From a virus: a stretch of 59,187 nucleotides of DNA. The position numbers were made by a program, and so were the translations under genes. Location of the stretch: positions 1 through 59,187 of IMG/VR virus record IMGVR_UViG_3300031565_000029. One strand, given 5' to 3'. Below are positions 27,764-36,970 of this stretch, piece after piece. A model generated the notes under the pieces. The model did no database searches and was not told the DNA's origin. It saw only the letters and a list, made by a program, of their open reading frames with translations. Within the stretch, counting starts at the first letter, position 1. Each line of letters begins with the position of its first letter.

Positions 27764-28961
27764 TGAAAATGAATCTCCCGTCGAGGTAAACATCGACACC
27801 GAAGGCTTGGAGAACCGGATAGTTGACAAGTTCAACGTAAAGTTCACAGCCCTCGAAGAGATGCTTGCCAAGAAGGAAAAGACAGAAGCCCTCAGCGAAA
27901 GCACTAAAGATAACAAACCCGTCGACTTCGACTATGAAAAAGGGATACTAGAGAGACTTATAAGCGAACGAAAAAGCGACAACTTCACCCCTGACGAATT
28001 CCGGCGTCCCGTGAAATCCGTTTCCATCGTAACCTATAACGAGAAAACCAAGGAACACGAATACAGTTTAACCGAGAGTCTCGTAGAAACCATCGGCACC
28101 ATCGCACAGGGAGCAGCCAACTGTTGTATCCCGGAGATATGGGCCGACAAGATCGAACGGGATCACGTCTATCCCGGATCAGTGTTCCTCGGAGCCTGGT
28201 TCGTAAACTGGTATGACGACATCGAGAACAGGCCCGGCGACACCGTGCGGATATGCCGCGTCGCCCCCGCTGTTTGCGTTGATCTAACCTGTGACGAACC
28301 ATCAACAGTCGCACCCACCATTGCATGTCCCTCCATCACACTAGAGCACGACGTATGCGCACTCGCCATCTGTAAAAACGATATGGAGTGCGTCCAGACT
28401 GGACTCCTTGACGCCCTGAACGAAGGACTCGGCTCATGCCTACAGGTATGTGTTGACAATTACTTTTTCAACGTGGCGCTAAGCTGCACCAACGCTGGAA
28501 CCCTAGTCTGCACCGGCCCAATGGCTGGCAGCCTCATAGTTGAGGCAATGGGTTCGATGATGGCAGGTACGTACACCCCAGTTAAGGTTATCATGCACCC
28601 AGTCGTATGGGCATCGCTCATGCAGGACACCCAGTTCAGCTACGCCAACCGCTTCGGAGCACGCGACGTGGTCTTAGGTGGAAGGCTAGAGCAAGCCTAC
28701 GGCCTTGAGATCAACGTAACCCCCAAGGGTACGCTGATCCTGCCCGCTTGGGACTGGAGCGTATCCGGTACGTACCGGACGCTTCTGTTAGCTAAGGGTG
28801 CTCTCGCTGGTGCGATGAAGCACGGGATAACAATTGAGACAGAGTATTCGCCACGTCTCCAGAAGAAGTGGATCATAGCCGACATCAAGTATGGCGGCGT
28901 ATGTCTGCATCCTGACGGAATCTTCTGGATACACACGGTAGAGACTCCATTCAGTTGTTAA
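27756..28961 (+). CDS. Major capsid protein, HK97-like (401 aa)
   Basis: The TTG at 27,756 has an AAAAAGGTGA ribosome binding site; an ATG at 27,714 without one would add 14 residues. After a charged N-terminal region (about 100 residues, likely the delta domain cleaved by the protease) comes a domain with DHVYPGSVFLGAWFVNW, VKVIMHPVVWASLM and a C-terminal IIADIKYGGVCLH, typical of HK97-fold capsid proteins. It contains 15 cysteines, very unusual for this family. Identification rests on position and pattern. Confidence 0.75.
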   Translation: MSNENESPVEVNIDTEGLENRIVDKFNVKFTALEEMLAKKEKTEALSESTKDNKPVDFDYEKGILERLISERKSDNFTPDEFRRPVKSVSIVTYNEKTKEHEYSLTESLVETIGTIAQGAANCCIPEIWADKIERDHVYPGSVFLGAWFVNWYDDIENRPGDTVRICRVAPAVCVDLTCDEPSTVAPTIACPSITLEHDVCALAICKNDMECVQTGLLDALNEGLGSCLQVCVDNYFFNVALSCTNAGTLVCTGPMAGSLIVEAMGSMMAGTYTPVKVIMHPVVWASLMQDTQFSYANRFGARDVVLGGRLEQAYGLEINVTPKGTLILPAWDWSVSGTYRTLLLAKGALAGAMKHGITIETEYSPRLQKKWIIADIKYGGVCLHPDGIFWIHTVETPFSC

Positions 28962-28982
28962 ACGCTTAACTGACACTTTCTT

Positions 28983-29016
28983 CCTTTCTTCTCCGCCATT
29001 ATTTCCCTCTGGGGGC
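28983..29016 (+). terminator. Hairpin after the capsid gene
   Basis: CTCCGCC and GGCGGAG form a 7-bp stem around a 16-nt loop, followed by an AT-rich stretch. It separates the capsid gene from the glycan island. The 28,962-29,067 gap otherwise holds a possible TATA (GGTATAAGT near 29,036) and the AAGGAGATG ribosome binding site. Confidence 0.4.
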
Positions 29017-29067
29017 GGAGCAATTACCCTTCGTGGTATAAGTAACTATATCTAAGGAGATGTAGAG

Positions 29068-31071
29068 TTGAGTAAGAAACGAGAAATCAAATATTCAAGT
29101 AGTAAACAGTTTGTCGGTAGTGCCGATCCAGAAACCTATGGGGAAGGATACTTCCTACATGCAGAAGGTAGCAACTATGGCAGAGGCCCCTTTGCCCCAT
29201 ACGACGAGACATACCTAGTCAGAAACCGGGAACTCGCTAAACGGATAATATCCACCATACCTCGCCTAAGCTCCGTCCTTGTTCTCGGAGCGGCTCGGGG
29301 ATACCTCGTTAAAGCCTTCAGGGAACAAGGCGTAGACGCTGTCGGCGTGGATATAAGTCAATGGGCGGTAGAAAACTGCGCCGAGGGCATCGAAGACTAC
29401 ATGTACTGTGGTGACATCTGTGACCTCAGTTTATGGGAGGACAAGTCCTTCGACCTCGTAGTTGGCCTAGATGTGTTTGAACACATCACGGTTCCCGACC
29501 TTTACAAAGCAATGGATGAAGCCGTCCGCGTAGGAAAATCACTTATTCTAGATGTCCCCATCCTCCCACATGACGATGAACCCGATCAGAGTTATGGCAC
29601 CGATGCAACCCACGTCAGTTGTTACTCTAAAATGTGGTGGCTACAAGGGTTCATGGCGCGTGGGTTGGAACCCTTCGGACAGGTAAGTGAATACCTATAC
29701 CCAGAGGAACACGAAAACTCGCCGTGGCCAGATGGACACGATCACGGTGTAACAGTATGGTTCCGCACCCCCAAACCAGTTCCGACACCAGAAAACATTC
29801 CAGAGCCTAAGATCGCCCCCAACGGCAAAGACTTTAAGATCTTATGGTACGCGAATGCCCATTTCTGTGGGACTGGATACGGCGTAGGAACCGCCGGGGT
29901 CATATTCGACCTACTAAAACACTACAGTGTCAGAAACCTAGCCTTCTACGGACTAGAGGGAAAAGCACTTGGGTTCAACGAACTTGTCACGTATCCGAAG
30001 CGGTTCTGCCCATTCGGAAGCGACGCCGCCGCTCTTCTATGCAATCGCTGGAAACCAGACATACTTGTGACCTTATTCGACATCTGGATCGATGAGTCGG
30101 CAAGCCGCGTCGGTGGACCCGGGTGGCTAAGCTCTATGCACCCTCGATGGGTGCCCATCATCCCCGTTGATCATGACCCCATACCGCCCCCCACGCTTGT
30201 GCCTGCCAGAAAAGCCTATAAGCCTGTGGCGATGAGCCGTTTCGGTCAGAGGCAACTTGAAGCAAATGGCGTTCCATCAACATACATACCTCACGGTGTG
30301 GACACAACGCTGTTTAAGCCTTCACTGGATAAGGTGGCTAGCCGTCAACATCTTCACGACATTTCGGTTCCGCTTATATCTGGAAAGGAGGAACCGTGGC
30401 CTGAGGACTGCTTCGTCATCGGGAAGGTGGCGGCTAACAAGGACACTAAACGTAAAGGCTTCGACACCGACGCCCAAGCTCTGCGACTCTTCTTTGATAG
30501 CAACCCGGACGCTAGAAAGGATACGCGGGTGTTCATGCACACACTCCCACGGTTCCCCGGCGGCTTCAACATCGATCACTGGTACGACCTCTGCGGGGTC
30601 TCACAGTACGTAAAGGTCATCGACGAGTTCTTCTGGTATCAGGGACTCACCTATGAGGACATGTCAAAACTCTATGGAGGCTTCGATGTGTTGCTGAACG
30701 CTAGTAGAGCCGAAGGGTTTGGCATACCGATCATTGAAGCAGCTTCCTGCGGTGTCCCGTCGATAGGTACAAACTTTACGTCGATGCCGGAGCTAATCGG
30801 GGGACATGGGTGGCTCGTTGATAAATATGTTAGAGACCTCACCCCTGCACTGAGCTTCATAGCAGTCCCGGATGTGTATGAGTTAGCCGACCACATATCT
30901 GAAGCCTACAATAGCCCCGATAAGACCGCCCGCTACGGTGAAGCCTCAAGAGACTTTGCGTTAAACTTTGACTGGAAAAAAGTTGTTGTACCTCTCTGGA
31001 AGAATCTTATTGAGGACATCAGAGAAGAAATACGTCCAAAGACCCTGAGCGAAAGGAGGAAGATGCTATGA
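29068..31071 (+). CDS. Methyltransferase / glycosyltransferase fusion (667 aa)
   Basis: It starts with TTG after AAGGAGATG. Residues about 65-190 form a class I SAM methyltransferase (VLVLGAARG at 70-78, FDLVVGLDVFEHI). From about 255 a GT-B glycosyltransferase follows, with ILWYANAHFCGTGYGVG at its start and EAASCGVPSIGTN near residue 555 in the donor-binding domain, as in GT4. It may add and methylate a sugar on the same glycan. First gene of the island. Confidence 0.75.
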   Translation: MSKKREIKYSSSKQFVGSADPETYGEGYFLHAEGSNYGRGPFAPYDETYLVRNRELAKRIISTIPRLSSVLVLGAARGYLVKAFREQGVDAVGVDISQWAVENCAEGIEDYMYCGDICDLSLWEDKSFDLVVGLDVFEHITVPDLYKAMDEAVRVGKSLILDVPILPHDDEPDQSYGTDATHVSCYSKMWWLQGFMARGLEPFGQVSEYLYPEEHENSPWPDGHDHGVTVWFRTPKPVPTPENIPEPKIAPNGKDFKILWYANAHFCGTGYGVGTAGVIFDLLKHYSVRNLAFYGLEGKALGFNELVTYPKRFCPFGSDAAALLCNRWKPDILVTLFDIWIDESASRVGGPGWLSSMHPRWVPIIPVDHDPIPPPTLVPARKAYKPVAMSRFGQRQLEANGVPSTYIPHGVDTTLFKPSLDKVASRQHLHDISVPLISGKEEPWPEDCFVIGKVAANKDTKRKGFDTDAQALRLFFDSNPDARKDTRVFMHTLPRFPGGFNIDHWYDLCGVSQYVKVIDEFFWYQGLTYEDMSKLYGGFDVLLNASRAEGFGIPIIEAASCGVPSIGTNFTSMPELIGGHGWLVDKYVRDLTPALSFIAVPDVYELADHISEAYNSPDKTARYGEASRDFALNFDWKKVVVPLWKNLIEDIREEIRPKTLSERRKML

Positions 31072-31874
31072 GTGTCATGATAGGAGTCGCAATAAAGAAC
31101 AGCGCCGTGTGGCTCCCCCGGTTTTTATACCAACTAGATAAACTTAGTGACGTAAGCCGCGTAGTATTCATCTATGGACCAAGCCAAGACCCAACCCTTG
31201 ATATATTGAAACTATGGGAAAACGAGACTGCCCATTCAACGGAGATCATCTTAGAACCGATGATGAAAAACCCGTTATCCGCAGCCGAGATAGCGCCGCT
31301 CTACGAAGACTTCCAGAACATCATTGGAGAAGAGGGGTGGGAAGATGAAACACATTTCCTGCTCATAGACTCTGACATCATGGAAGTTCCAGATGACCTA
31401 ATTCAACGATTGAAAGAACAGGATAAGGATATCATCGCTCCCTTTGTCTGGGTTGACCGCGCAGATCCACCCCAGTTCTTTGATACACACTGTTTCAGAT
31501 TCTACAGTTATAGGTTCCATCCCTTCAGCCCGCCGGACCCCTACGATGGCAAACCGTTCGAGGTTGACAGCGTCGGCTCATGCTACATGGTGAAACGCGA
31601 AGTCTTTGAACGAGTCCCTTACGAGAACCCCCATCCACACATGAAGTTCTGTGAGAACGCGTTGAACGACGGCTACGAAGTTTGGGCACACCCTAGAATA
31701 AAGATACTGCATCTCGACGTCCAGAAAGTAGGATTAACGAAGACACCTATCGAGATACTGAGAGGGCAGGCATTCGCACCACCGCCCTTCATAAAGAAGG
31801 ATGGAACAGTTGTCGAAGAAGAAGTGTTTGCCTCAGACCTGATAAACGCCTACGTCTGGGGCACCACAGAATGA
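31068..31874 (+). CDS. GT-A type glycosyltransferase (268 aa)
   Basis: HFLLIDSDIM provides the DxD metal/nucleotide-sugar motif, and a later DSVGSCYMVKREVFERVPY matches the acceptor-side pattern of GT-A enzymes. It overlaps both neighbours by 4 nt, in a coupled operon. Confidence 0.65.
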   Translation: MSVMIGVAIKNSAVWLPRFLYQLDKLSDVSRVVFIYGPSQDPTLDILKLWENETAHSTEIILEPMMKNPLSAAEIAPLYEDFQNIIGEEGWEDETHFLLIDSDIMEVPDDLIQRLKEQDKDIIAPFVWVDRADPPQFFDTHCFRFYSYRFHPFSPPDPYDGKPFEVDSVGSCYMVKREVFERVPYENPHPHMKFCENALNDGYEVWAHPRIKILHLDVQKVGLTKTPIEILRGQAFAPPPFIKKDGTVVEEEVFASDLINAYVWGTTE

Positions 31875-32683
31875 CTGTTGAAACCATTCAAACAGTGGAT
31901 ATAGAAAACCCCCTCTACTCCGTAGTTGTTCCAATACGAGACCGATGTGGACACATGCTCCGCAACTGTCTGCGAAGCATAGAACTACAAACTCTAAAAC
32001 CCATAGAACTAATCCTAGTAGACTATGGTTCAACACCTGAGAACCACCAGAAAACATTAGATATGTTGCCGCCATGCACCGTGTACCGATGCGAAACAGA
32101 TGAACCGTGGAACCTCTCCACCGCCCGTAACATCGGGTTACGAAGATCATGCGCCAAACATGCATGCGTTCTAGACGGCGACCTAATAATGGAGCCACGC
32201 GTACTAGAATCAGCCCTCCAAATACATAACGACTATCCCCCATGCTATATCACCACCCACGTCATATTGCTTAGCCCTAACGCAATAACAAGCAAAGTAA
32301 TAGAGTTACCCCGTGACTATGATGAACTAGTTAGAGCGCCATTCATCAAACGTGCCGAAGGTTGGGGCGGATTCACGAGTGCACCGACCTCATGGTGGTA
32401 CGAGTGTCAGGGTTTCGACGAACGAATGAAGTGGTGGGGTTGGGAGGACGTGGATATGTGGAAACGGGTAGCGCGAGCAGGACTCGCTCGCAACCGTTTG
32501 CAAAGCATAATGTACCCTGACAGCGAAACCTATCATCAATACCACGTTAACGCCCAGGTTGTCGCCATGAAGCAACAACAGATAGAGATATATAAAGCCA
32601 TAACCACCAACGAACACTATGCGAAACACAGCAGAGGAGTCACTCGTAACGACGAGAATTGGGGGCTATGGCGTGAAGATTAG
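31871..32683 (+). CDS. Family 2 glycosyltransferase (270 aa)
   Basis: The N-terminus is a typical GT2 start (YSVVVPIRDRCGHMLRNCLRSI, ILVDYGSTPEN) with the DGD motif in VLDGDLIMEP. The C-terminal FDERMKWWGWEDVDMWKRV is the ED-containing acceptor motif. It is closely related to the proteins at 35,365 and 36,152. Confidence 0.85.
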   Translation: MTVETIQTVDIENPLYSVVVPIRDRCGHMLRNCLRSIELQTLKPIELILVDYGSTPENHQKTLDMLPPCTVYRCETDEPWNLSTARNIGLRRSCAKHACVLDGDLIMEPRVLESALQIHNDYPPCYITTHVILLSPNAITSKVIELPRDYDELVRAPFIKRAEGWGGFTSAPTSWWYECQGFDERMKWWGWEDVDMWKRVARAGLARNRLQSIMYPDSETYHQYHVNAQVVAMKQQQIEIYKAITTNEHYAKHSRGVTRNDENWGLWRED

Positions 32684-33530
32684 TGCTGCCCTCATCGCTT
32701 GGAACGAAGCACAGACCATTGATCTAGCATTAAAGAGCATATCCAACTTTGTGGATGAAGTAATAATCGCCGACACGGGGAGTTTCGATGGCACCGTCAA
32801 GAAGGCAGAAGAGTGTCTCTCAGAATATCATATAAGTGGTGAAGTATTAAACGTTAAAGCAAACACATTGGGGCAAGCCCGCCTCGCAGCTATAGAGAAA
32901 ACTATATATGACTGGATACTACTAATAGACGCAAATCTCGTCCTTTCCGAAGCCCTAAAAAAAGAATTAGGGGAATCCCAAAAACACGGTTTTCTCGGTA
33001 TGGTTCGCAGTCTCAACCTTATGGGTGACTATGAACACTATTTTACGCCTCTTCCATTACATGATCACCATGACACCCTATTTCACAAGTCAACGGTTAC
33101 ATGGTTAAACGATCTAGATAGACCGATTCCTCTCGTTAACCGAAGACGTCTAAAACGGTGGGCGATCAACCTCAGCCGAGTTCGTCCAGCGTGGCGTAGT
33201 TGGTATCGCGGGGAACCGTTTGACCCTGATTATTATAACCCAAAAAATAGGAACCCACTTCATGAAGCCGCGACGATGGACCTATGGACGCACAACGGTA
33301 AATTTAGTTCCCTTGTTGAGTATATAGAGACAAAAAGGGGGTTATCCTTGGATGATGTTAAGAGGATAGCACCCGAATGGTATCTTAACCAACTTAACCG
33401 TTTTGCCGAACCATTGTGCCCCCAATTCAGACGAGGACTTCCAGAACCAATTATAGAAGAACAACGGACACCGCGATATAGTTTAATCTATCAAGGAGGA
33501 AAAATCATTGGCAGATACCCAACTCTCTAG
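32673..33530 (+). CDS. Family 2 glycosyltransferase (285 aa)
   Basis: A GTG at 32,673 overlaps the previous gene by 11 nt; an ATG at 32,619 would extend it in overlap. AALIAWNEAQTIDLALKSI, EVIIADTGSFDGT and LIDANLVL mark a GT2 nucleotide-sugar domain. A 69-bp stretch (32,699-32,767) is identical to one in the next gene, so the pair arose by duplication with later gene conversion or strong constraint. Confidence 0.8.
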   Translation: MKISAALIAWNEAQTIDLALKSISNFVDEVIIADTGSFDGTVKKAEECLSEYHISGEVLNVKANTLGQARLAAIEKTIYDWILLIDANLVLSEALKKELGESQKHGFLGMVRSLNLMGDYEHYFTPLPLHDHHDTLFHKSTVTWLNDLDRPIPLVNRRRLKRWAINLSRVRPAWRSWYRGEPFDPDYYNPKNRNPLHEAATMDLWTHNGKFSSLVEYIETKRGLSLDDVKRIAPEWYLNQLNRFAEPLCPQFRRGLPEPIIEEQRTPRYSLIYQGGKIIGRYPTL

Positions 33531-34389
33531 CGGTATGATCTGTTGGAACGAAGCACAGACCATTGATCTAGCATTAAAGAGCATATCCAACTTTGTGGAT
33601 GAAGTAATAATAATTGACACCGGTTCCTTTGATGGTACACAGAAAATAGCAAGAGAAACAATCGACAACCTCAACCTTAGTGGCCAAATAAAAGAAGTAA
33701 CGATAACAAAATTATTCGATGCCAGATTAAAAGCCTTCCAACTTTGTGATGGCGACTGGATGCTGATGCAGGACTCTAATCTTGTGCTATCGAATGCCTT
33801 AAAACAAGAAATGTTAGGACATATAAAACGTTCTAACGCACTCGGATGCGTAAAAAGTCTTAACTTAATGGGTGACTACGAACATCTCTTTGGCAATCGT
33901 CCCTTTATGGCTCCTCACGACATATTAATTAAATTAGAGAAAGCCACATGGGATGAAAGTGCGGATCGTCCCCACTTCATAGGAACAGTAAAAACCCTTT
34001 CTAATTGGGCCGTTAATCTTAGCCGGGTACGCCCCGCATGGAGATACTGGTTACGAGGAGAACAATTCGATAGACGCGCCTATAACGATGTAGCTAGACG
34101 ACACAGTGACGGGCATAAGAACAAATTTAACACACAGTATTCGTGGCAACGACTGGATAAATATACTTCCCCCCTAGAGTACATTGAAGTAACAAAGGGA
34201 ATGACCCTTAACGACGTTAAACAAGTGGCACCCGCATGGTTCCTGAAACAACTACGCCTTGAAGCTAGACACTTAGTCCCCGCATACAGACAGGACTTAC
34301 CAGAAGTGATTCAAGACGAATTAAAGAATCCCCGATACAAACTAATCTATGAAAACAACAAGATAACTGGAAGATGGCCAGAGCTTTGA
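33508..34389 (+). CDS. Family 2 glycosyltransferase, paralogue (293 aa)
   Basis: A TTG start has a strong AAGGAGG ribosome binding site inside the end of the previous gene. MICWNEAQTIDLALKSI and EVIIIDTGSFDGT match its neighbour, and shared WAVNLSRVRPAWRYW-type segments run through the middle. The acceptor or donor specificity may differ, as the central metal motif is MQDSNLVL here. Confidence 0.8.
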   Translation: MADTQLSSGMICWNEAQTIDLALKSISNFVDEVIIIDTGSFDGTQKIARETIDNLNLSGQIKEVTITKLFDARLKAFQLCDGDWMLMQDSNLVLSNALKQEMLGHIKRSNALGCVKSLNLMGDYEHLFGNRPFMAPHDILIKLEKATWDESADRPHFIGTVKTLSNWAVNLSRVRPAWRYWLRGEQFDRRAYNDVARRHSDGHKNKFNTQYSWQRLDKYTSPLEYIEVTKGMTLNDVKQVAPAWFLKQLRLEARHLVPAYRQDLPEVIQDELKNPRYKLIYENNKITGRWPEL

Positions 34390-35363
34390 GAATCCTTTTC
34401 CTACGCCACAAGGGACTTGACTATGTCGGTGCCCCCGGCACATACCATGACTTTGAGCAAACCGTCGGAAAGATAGCGGAGTGTAAGTGGGCTGGAAAAG
34501 AATGGCCTTTACACCGTCCAAACGAGCCGATGGACGCAACTGTTAAAAGGGTTATGCCTGACGCGGATTGGGTGATCGATACAGATGAAGGGTTCAAGGC
34601 ACCACGTGACAAAGACTACCAGGTGGGACACTTTACATCCGATCTTCACGGAAAATCTATATGTGGCGTTCATACTCCACAAGGACTCCTAGCGTTAATG
34701 AACCGCTCCAACTATGATGCTTTGTTCATGAAATATAAATACGTCTATGGTGCAAACTGTAACCCAGACATTTTCCTAACAGATATGAAGGTTCAATCAA
34801 GGTTTCTACCTTGGAGCATAGACCCAGAAAAATATCGACCAAACGGAGAAAGGAGGGTTGACGTGGCGTTTCTAGGTGCCTATGGCTCAGTCTATCCTCT
34901 ACGCAACGATCTGTGGTATGGATTGAATCCGTTTTGTCGTAGACACAACCTAAAACTGTTACTCAAACAGTCCCCCGGTGGCAGTTCATTTAAACGGTAT
35001 ATCCCAAACCTTATAGATGAGGGCCATGTTGTGGGTAGCAGATACCGAGAGGCGTTAAGGTCTACACGCATCCTAATCTTTGGTGGAAGTAGATTCCGTT
35101 ATCCCATTCAAAAATATTTCGAGGGTATGGTAAGCGGATGCCTGGTCATGGCTAACACACCAGGCGCAGCAGAGGACTTACATTTCAAAGATGGATATAA
35201 CTTTGTGGATATTAACGTTAATAACTGGAAAGATAAACTACTTTACTATGCTCAGCATAGAGATGAAGCCGAACAAATTTCAGAGCAAGGAAGAAAAACA
35301 ATAGAAAAATACCACACCCATGACATCCGAGCACAACAATTCATTCAAATGCTCGGTGACTGA
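34374..35363 (+). CDS. GT-B glycosyltransferase, CgeB-like (329 aa)
   Basis: The C-terminal half (VAFLGAYGSVYPLRNDLW, then RYPIQKYFEGMVSGCLVMAN and LHFKDGYNFVDIN) follows the spore-coat CgeB/GT1-like pattern, with the conserved E of the donor site. The N-terminal half is a diverged Rossmann domain. It likely adds a sugar in the same glycan. Confidence 0.7.
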   Translation: MARALRILFLRHKGLDYVGAPGTYHDFEQTVGKIAECKWAGKEWPLHRPNEPMDATVKRVMPDADWVIDTDEGFKAPRDKDYQVGHFTSDLHGKSICGVHTPQGLLALMNRSNYDALFMKYKYVYGANCNPDIFLTDMKVQSRFLPWSIDPEKYRPNGERRVDVAFLGAYGSVYPLRNDLWYGLNPFCRRHNLKLLLKQSPGGSSFKRYIPNLIDEGHVVGSRYREALRSTRILIFGGSRFRYPIQKYFEGMVSGCLVMANTPGAAEDLHFKDGYNFVDINVNNWKDKLLYYAQHRDEAEQISEQGRKTIEKYHTHDIRAQQFIQMLGD

Positions 35364-35364
35364 C

Positions 35365-36159
35365 ATGGCACAAAAAACGAAATTGGTTAAACGCCAGAAC
35401 ACTAAAAACCCGTTATTTTCGATAGTAATACCAATAAGAAACCGTTATGGCATCCAAGTGTGGAACTGTCTTAAAAGTCTTCAATTACAGACTTTACGCG
35501 AACTAGAAATAATAGTTGTTGACTATGGTTCCACAAAAGAAAACCATGAAAAACTAATGAATACTTTAAACTCCTTTGATTGTTCAGTTTTCTATTATGA
35601 AACAAAGGATTTATGGAGTTTAAGCGTCGCACGGAACATAGGAATTAGAAGAACACAAAGTAACTTCGTTGCAACCATTGACGTTGATTGTATCGTGGAA
35701 CCCACTGTCATAGAAGCAACATTAAAGCGGTTCCATCTTAATGAAAACTATTTTATTGTAAACCGCGTCTGTCACTGCCCCAAAGAACTAAACGTTCACT
35801 CTTTAGAATTACCAAACGACTTCAAACTACTTAGAAAAGAATGTAAATGCACTAAACGAGGCATCGGTGCCTATATTAGTGCTTCACGAGGTTGGTGGTT
35901 CAAGGTTAGAGGCTTCGATGAGCGAATAAGGGTATGGGGCACAGAGGATGATGACATTAAGAAAAGAGCTTTAGCCGATGGAAAAATAATGATTGTTTTG
36001 AGATTAGGCTCACCACCACTCTTTATTTACCATCAGTGGCACCCCCAGGTTGAACGAGGAAAAGATTTTGATTTATGGGAACAGAGAAACCTGAAAATTT
36101 TAAGAGATGATGATTCAATAGAACGGAACACTAAAAACTGGGGTTGTTTTAATGGTTAA
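35365..36159 (+). CDS. Family 2 glycosyltransferase (264 aa)
   Basis: The ATG at 35,365 directly follows the previous stop; a longer reading overlaps it. FSIVIPIRNRYGIQVWNCLKSL, IIVVDYGSTKEN, ATIDVDCIVEP (DVD motif) and FDERIRVWGTEDDD identify GT2. It is a paralogue of 31,871 and 36,152. Confidence 0.85.
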   Translation: MAQKTKLVKRQNTKNPLFSIVIPIRNRYGIQVWNCLKSLQLQTLRELEIIVVDYGSTKENHEKLMNTLNSFDCSVFYYETKDLWSLSVARNIGIRRTQSNFVATIDVDCIVEPTVIEATLKRFHLNENYFIVNRVCHCPKELNVHSLELPNDFKLLRKECKCTKRGIGAYISASRGWWFKVRGFDERIRVWGTEDDDIKKRALADGKIMIVLRLGSPPLFIYHQWHPQVERGKDFDLWEQRNLKILRDDDSIERNTKNWGCFNG

Positions 36160-36970
36160 AGTGCAGACCCTTAGACAACAGGATTTTGATGTTCCCCCCG
36201 CGATCACTATAGTAATCCCTATTAAAGATAGGTGCGGCATCAGATTACAGAACTGTCTACGAAGCATCCAAGTACAGACACACAGAGATATGGAAACCAT
36301 TATCGTTGATTATGGTTCAACCCAGAAAAACCATGAACAACTATTACAAGACCTATCCCCCTTCGACTGTACTATCTACTATTACCCAACCACGAATATA
36401 TGGAGTCCCGCCGTCTCCAAGAACATAGGAATCCGCCGTGCCCGTGGAGAATATATCGCGACACTGGACGCAGACTGCATCCTGGAGCCCCACGTCCTCG
36501 AAGCCACGTTAAATCTACACACAGAGAAGGGAATGAACTATGTGGAAACCAAGATGGCGTTTCTTCCAGAAGGATTCGACATTAACAATTTAACGTTACC
36601 AGAAGACTTTGATAAATGCCGAAAAACGCATACTCTACGAAAGCAGGGTTTCGGTTCCTACCTCTCCGTACATAGATTATGGTGGTTTGGCATCCGAGGA
36701 TGCGATGAGAGAATGCAGGGGTGGGGTGGCAACGACGATGATATACGGGATCGAGTGCGTAGAAGTGGATATAAGCGAATGATATTAAGTCAATATAACC
36801 TACCCCAAACAATGATATTCCACCAGTGGCACACCCCAACACGGGCTGCCTTTGAACAAAAATATGGTGAACCATTTAAGGAGATGTGGCGTAGAAACGT
36901 GTCAATAATAAGAAACGATAAAACAACAGTTAGAAACAAGGATAACGATAATTGGGGGGTATTTGGTTGA
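36152..36970 (+). CDS. Family 2 glycosyltransferase (272 aa)
   Basis: ITIVIPIKDRCGIRLQNCLRSI, TIIVDYGSTQKN, ATLDADCILEP (DAD) and CDERMQGWGGNDDD are the same GT2 landmarks as in its two paralogues. Three such genes in a row suggest stepwise addition of related sugars. Confidence 0.85.
   Translation: MVKVQTLRQQDFDVPPAITIVIPIKDRCGIRLQNCLRSIQVQTHRDMETIIVDYGSTQKNHEQLLQDLSPFDCTIYYYPTTNIWSPAVSKNIGIRRARGEYIATLDADCILEPHVLEATLNLHTEKGMNYVETKMAFLPEGFDINNLTLPEDFDKCRKTHTLRKQGFGSYLSVHRLWWFGIRGCDERMQGWGGNDDDIRDRVRRSGYKRMILSQYNLPQTMIFHQWHTPTRAAFEQKYGEPFKEMWRRNVSIIRNDKTTVRNKDNDNWGVFG

Noticed and set aside
30257-30613. Arg/Ser-rich plus-strand frame inside the methyltransferase-glycosyltransferase gene
   Set aside because: It is an alternative frame of a well-supported gene, with low-complexity composition and no start signals.
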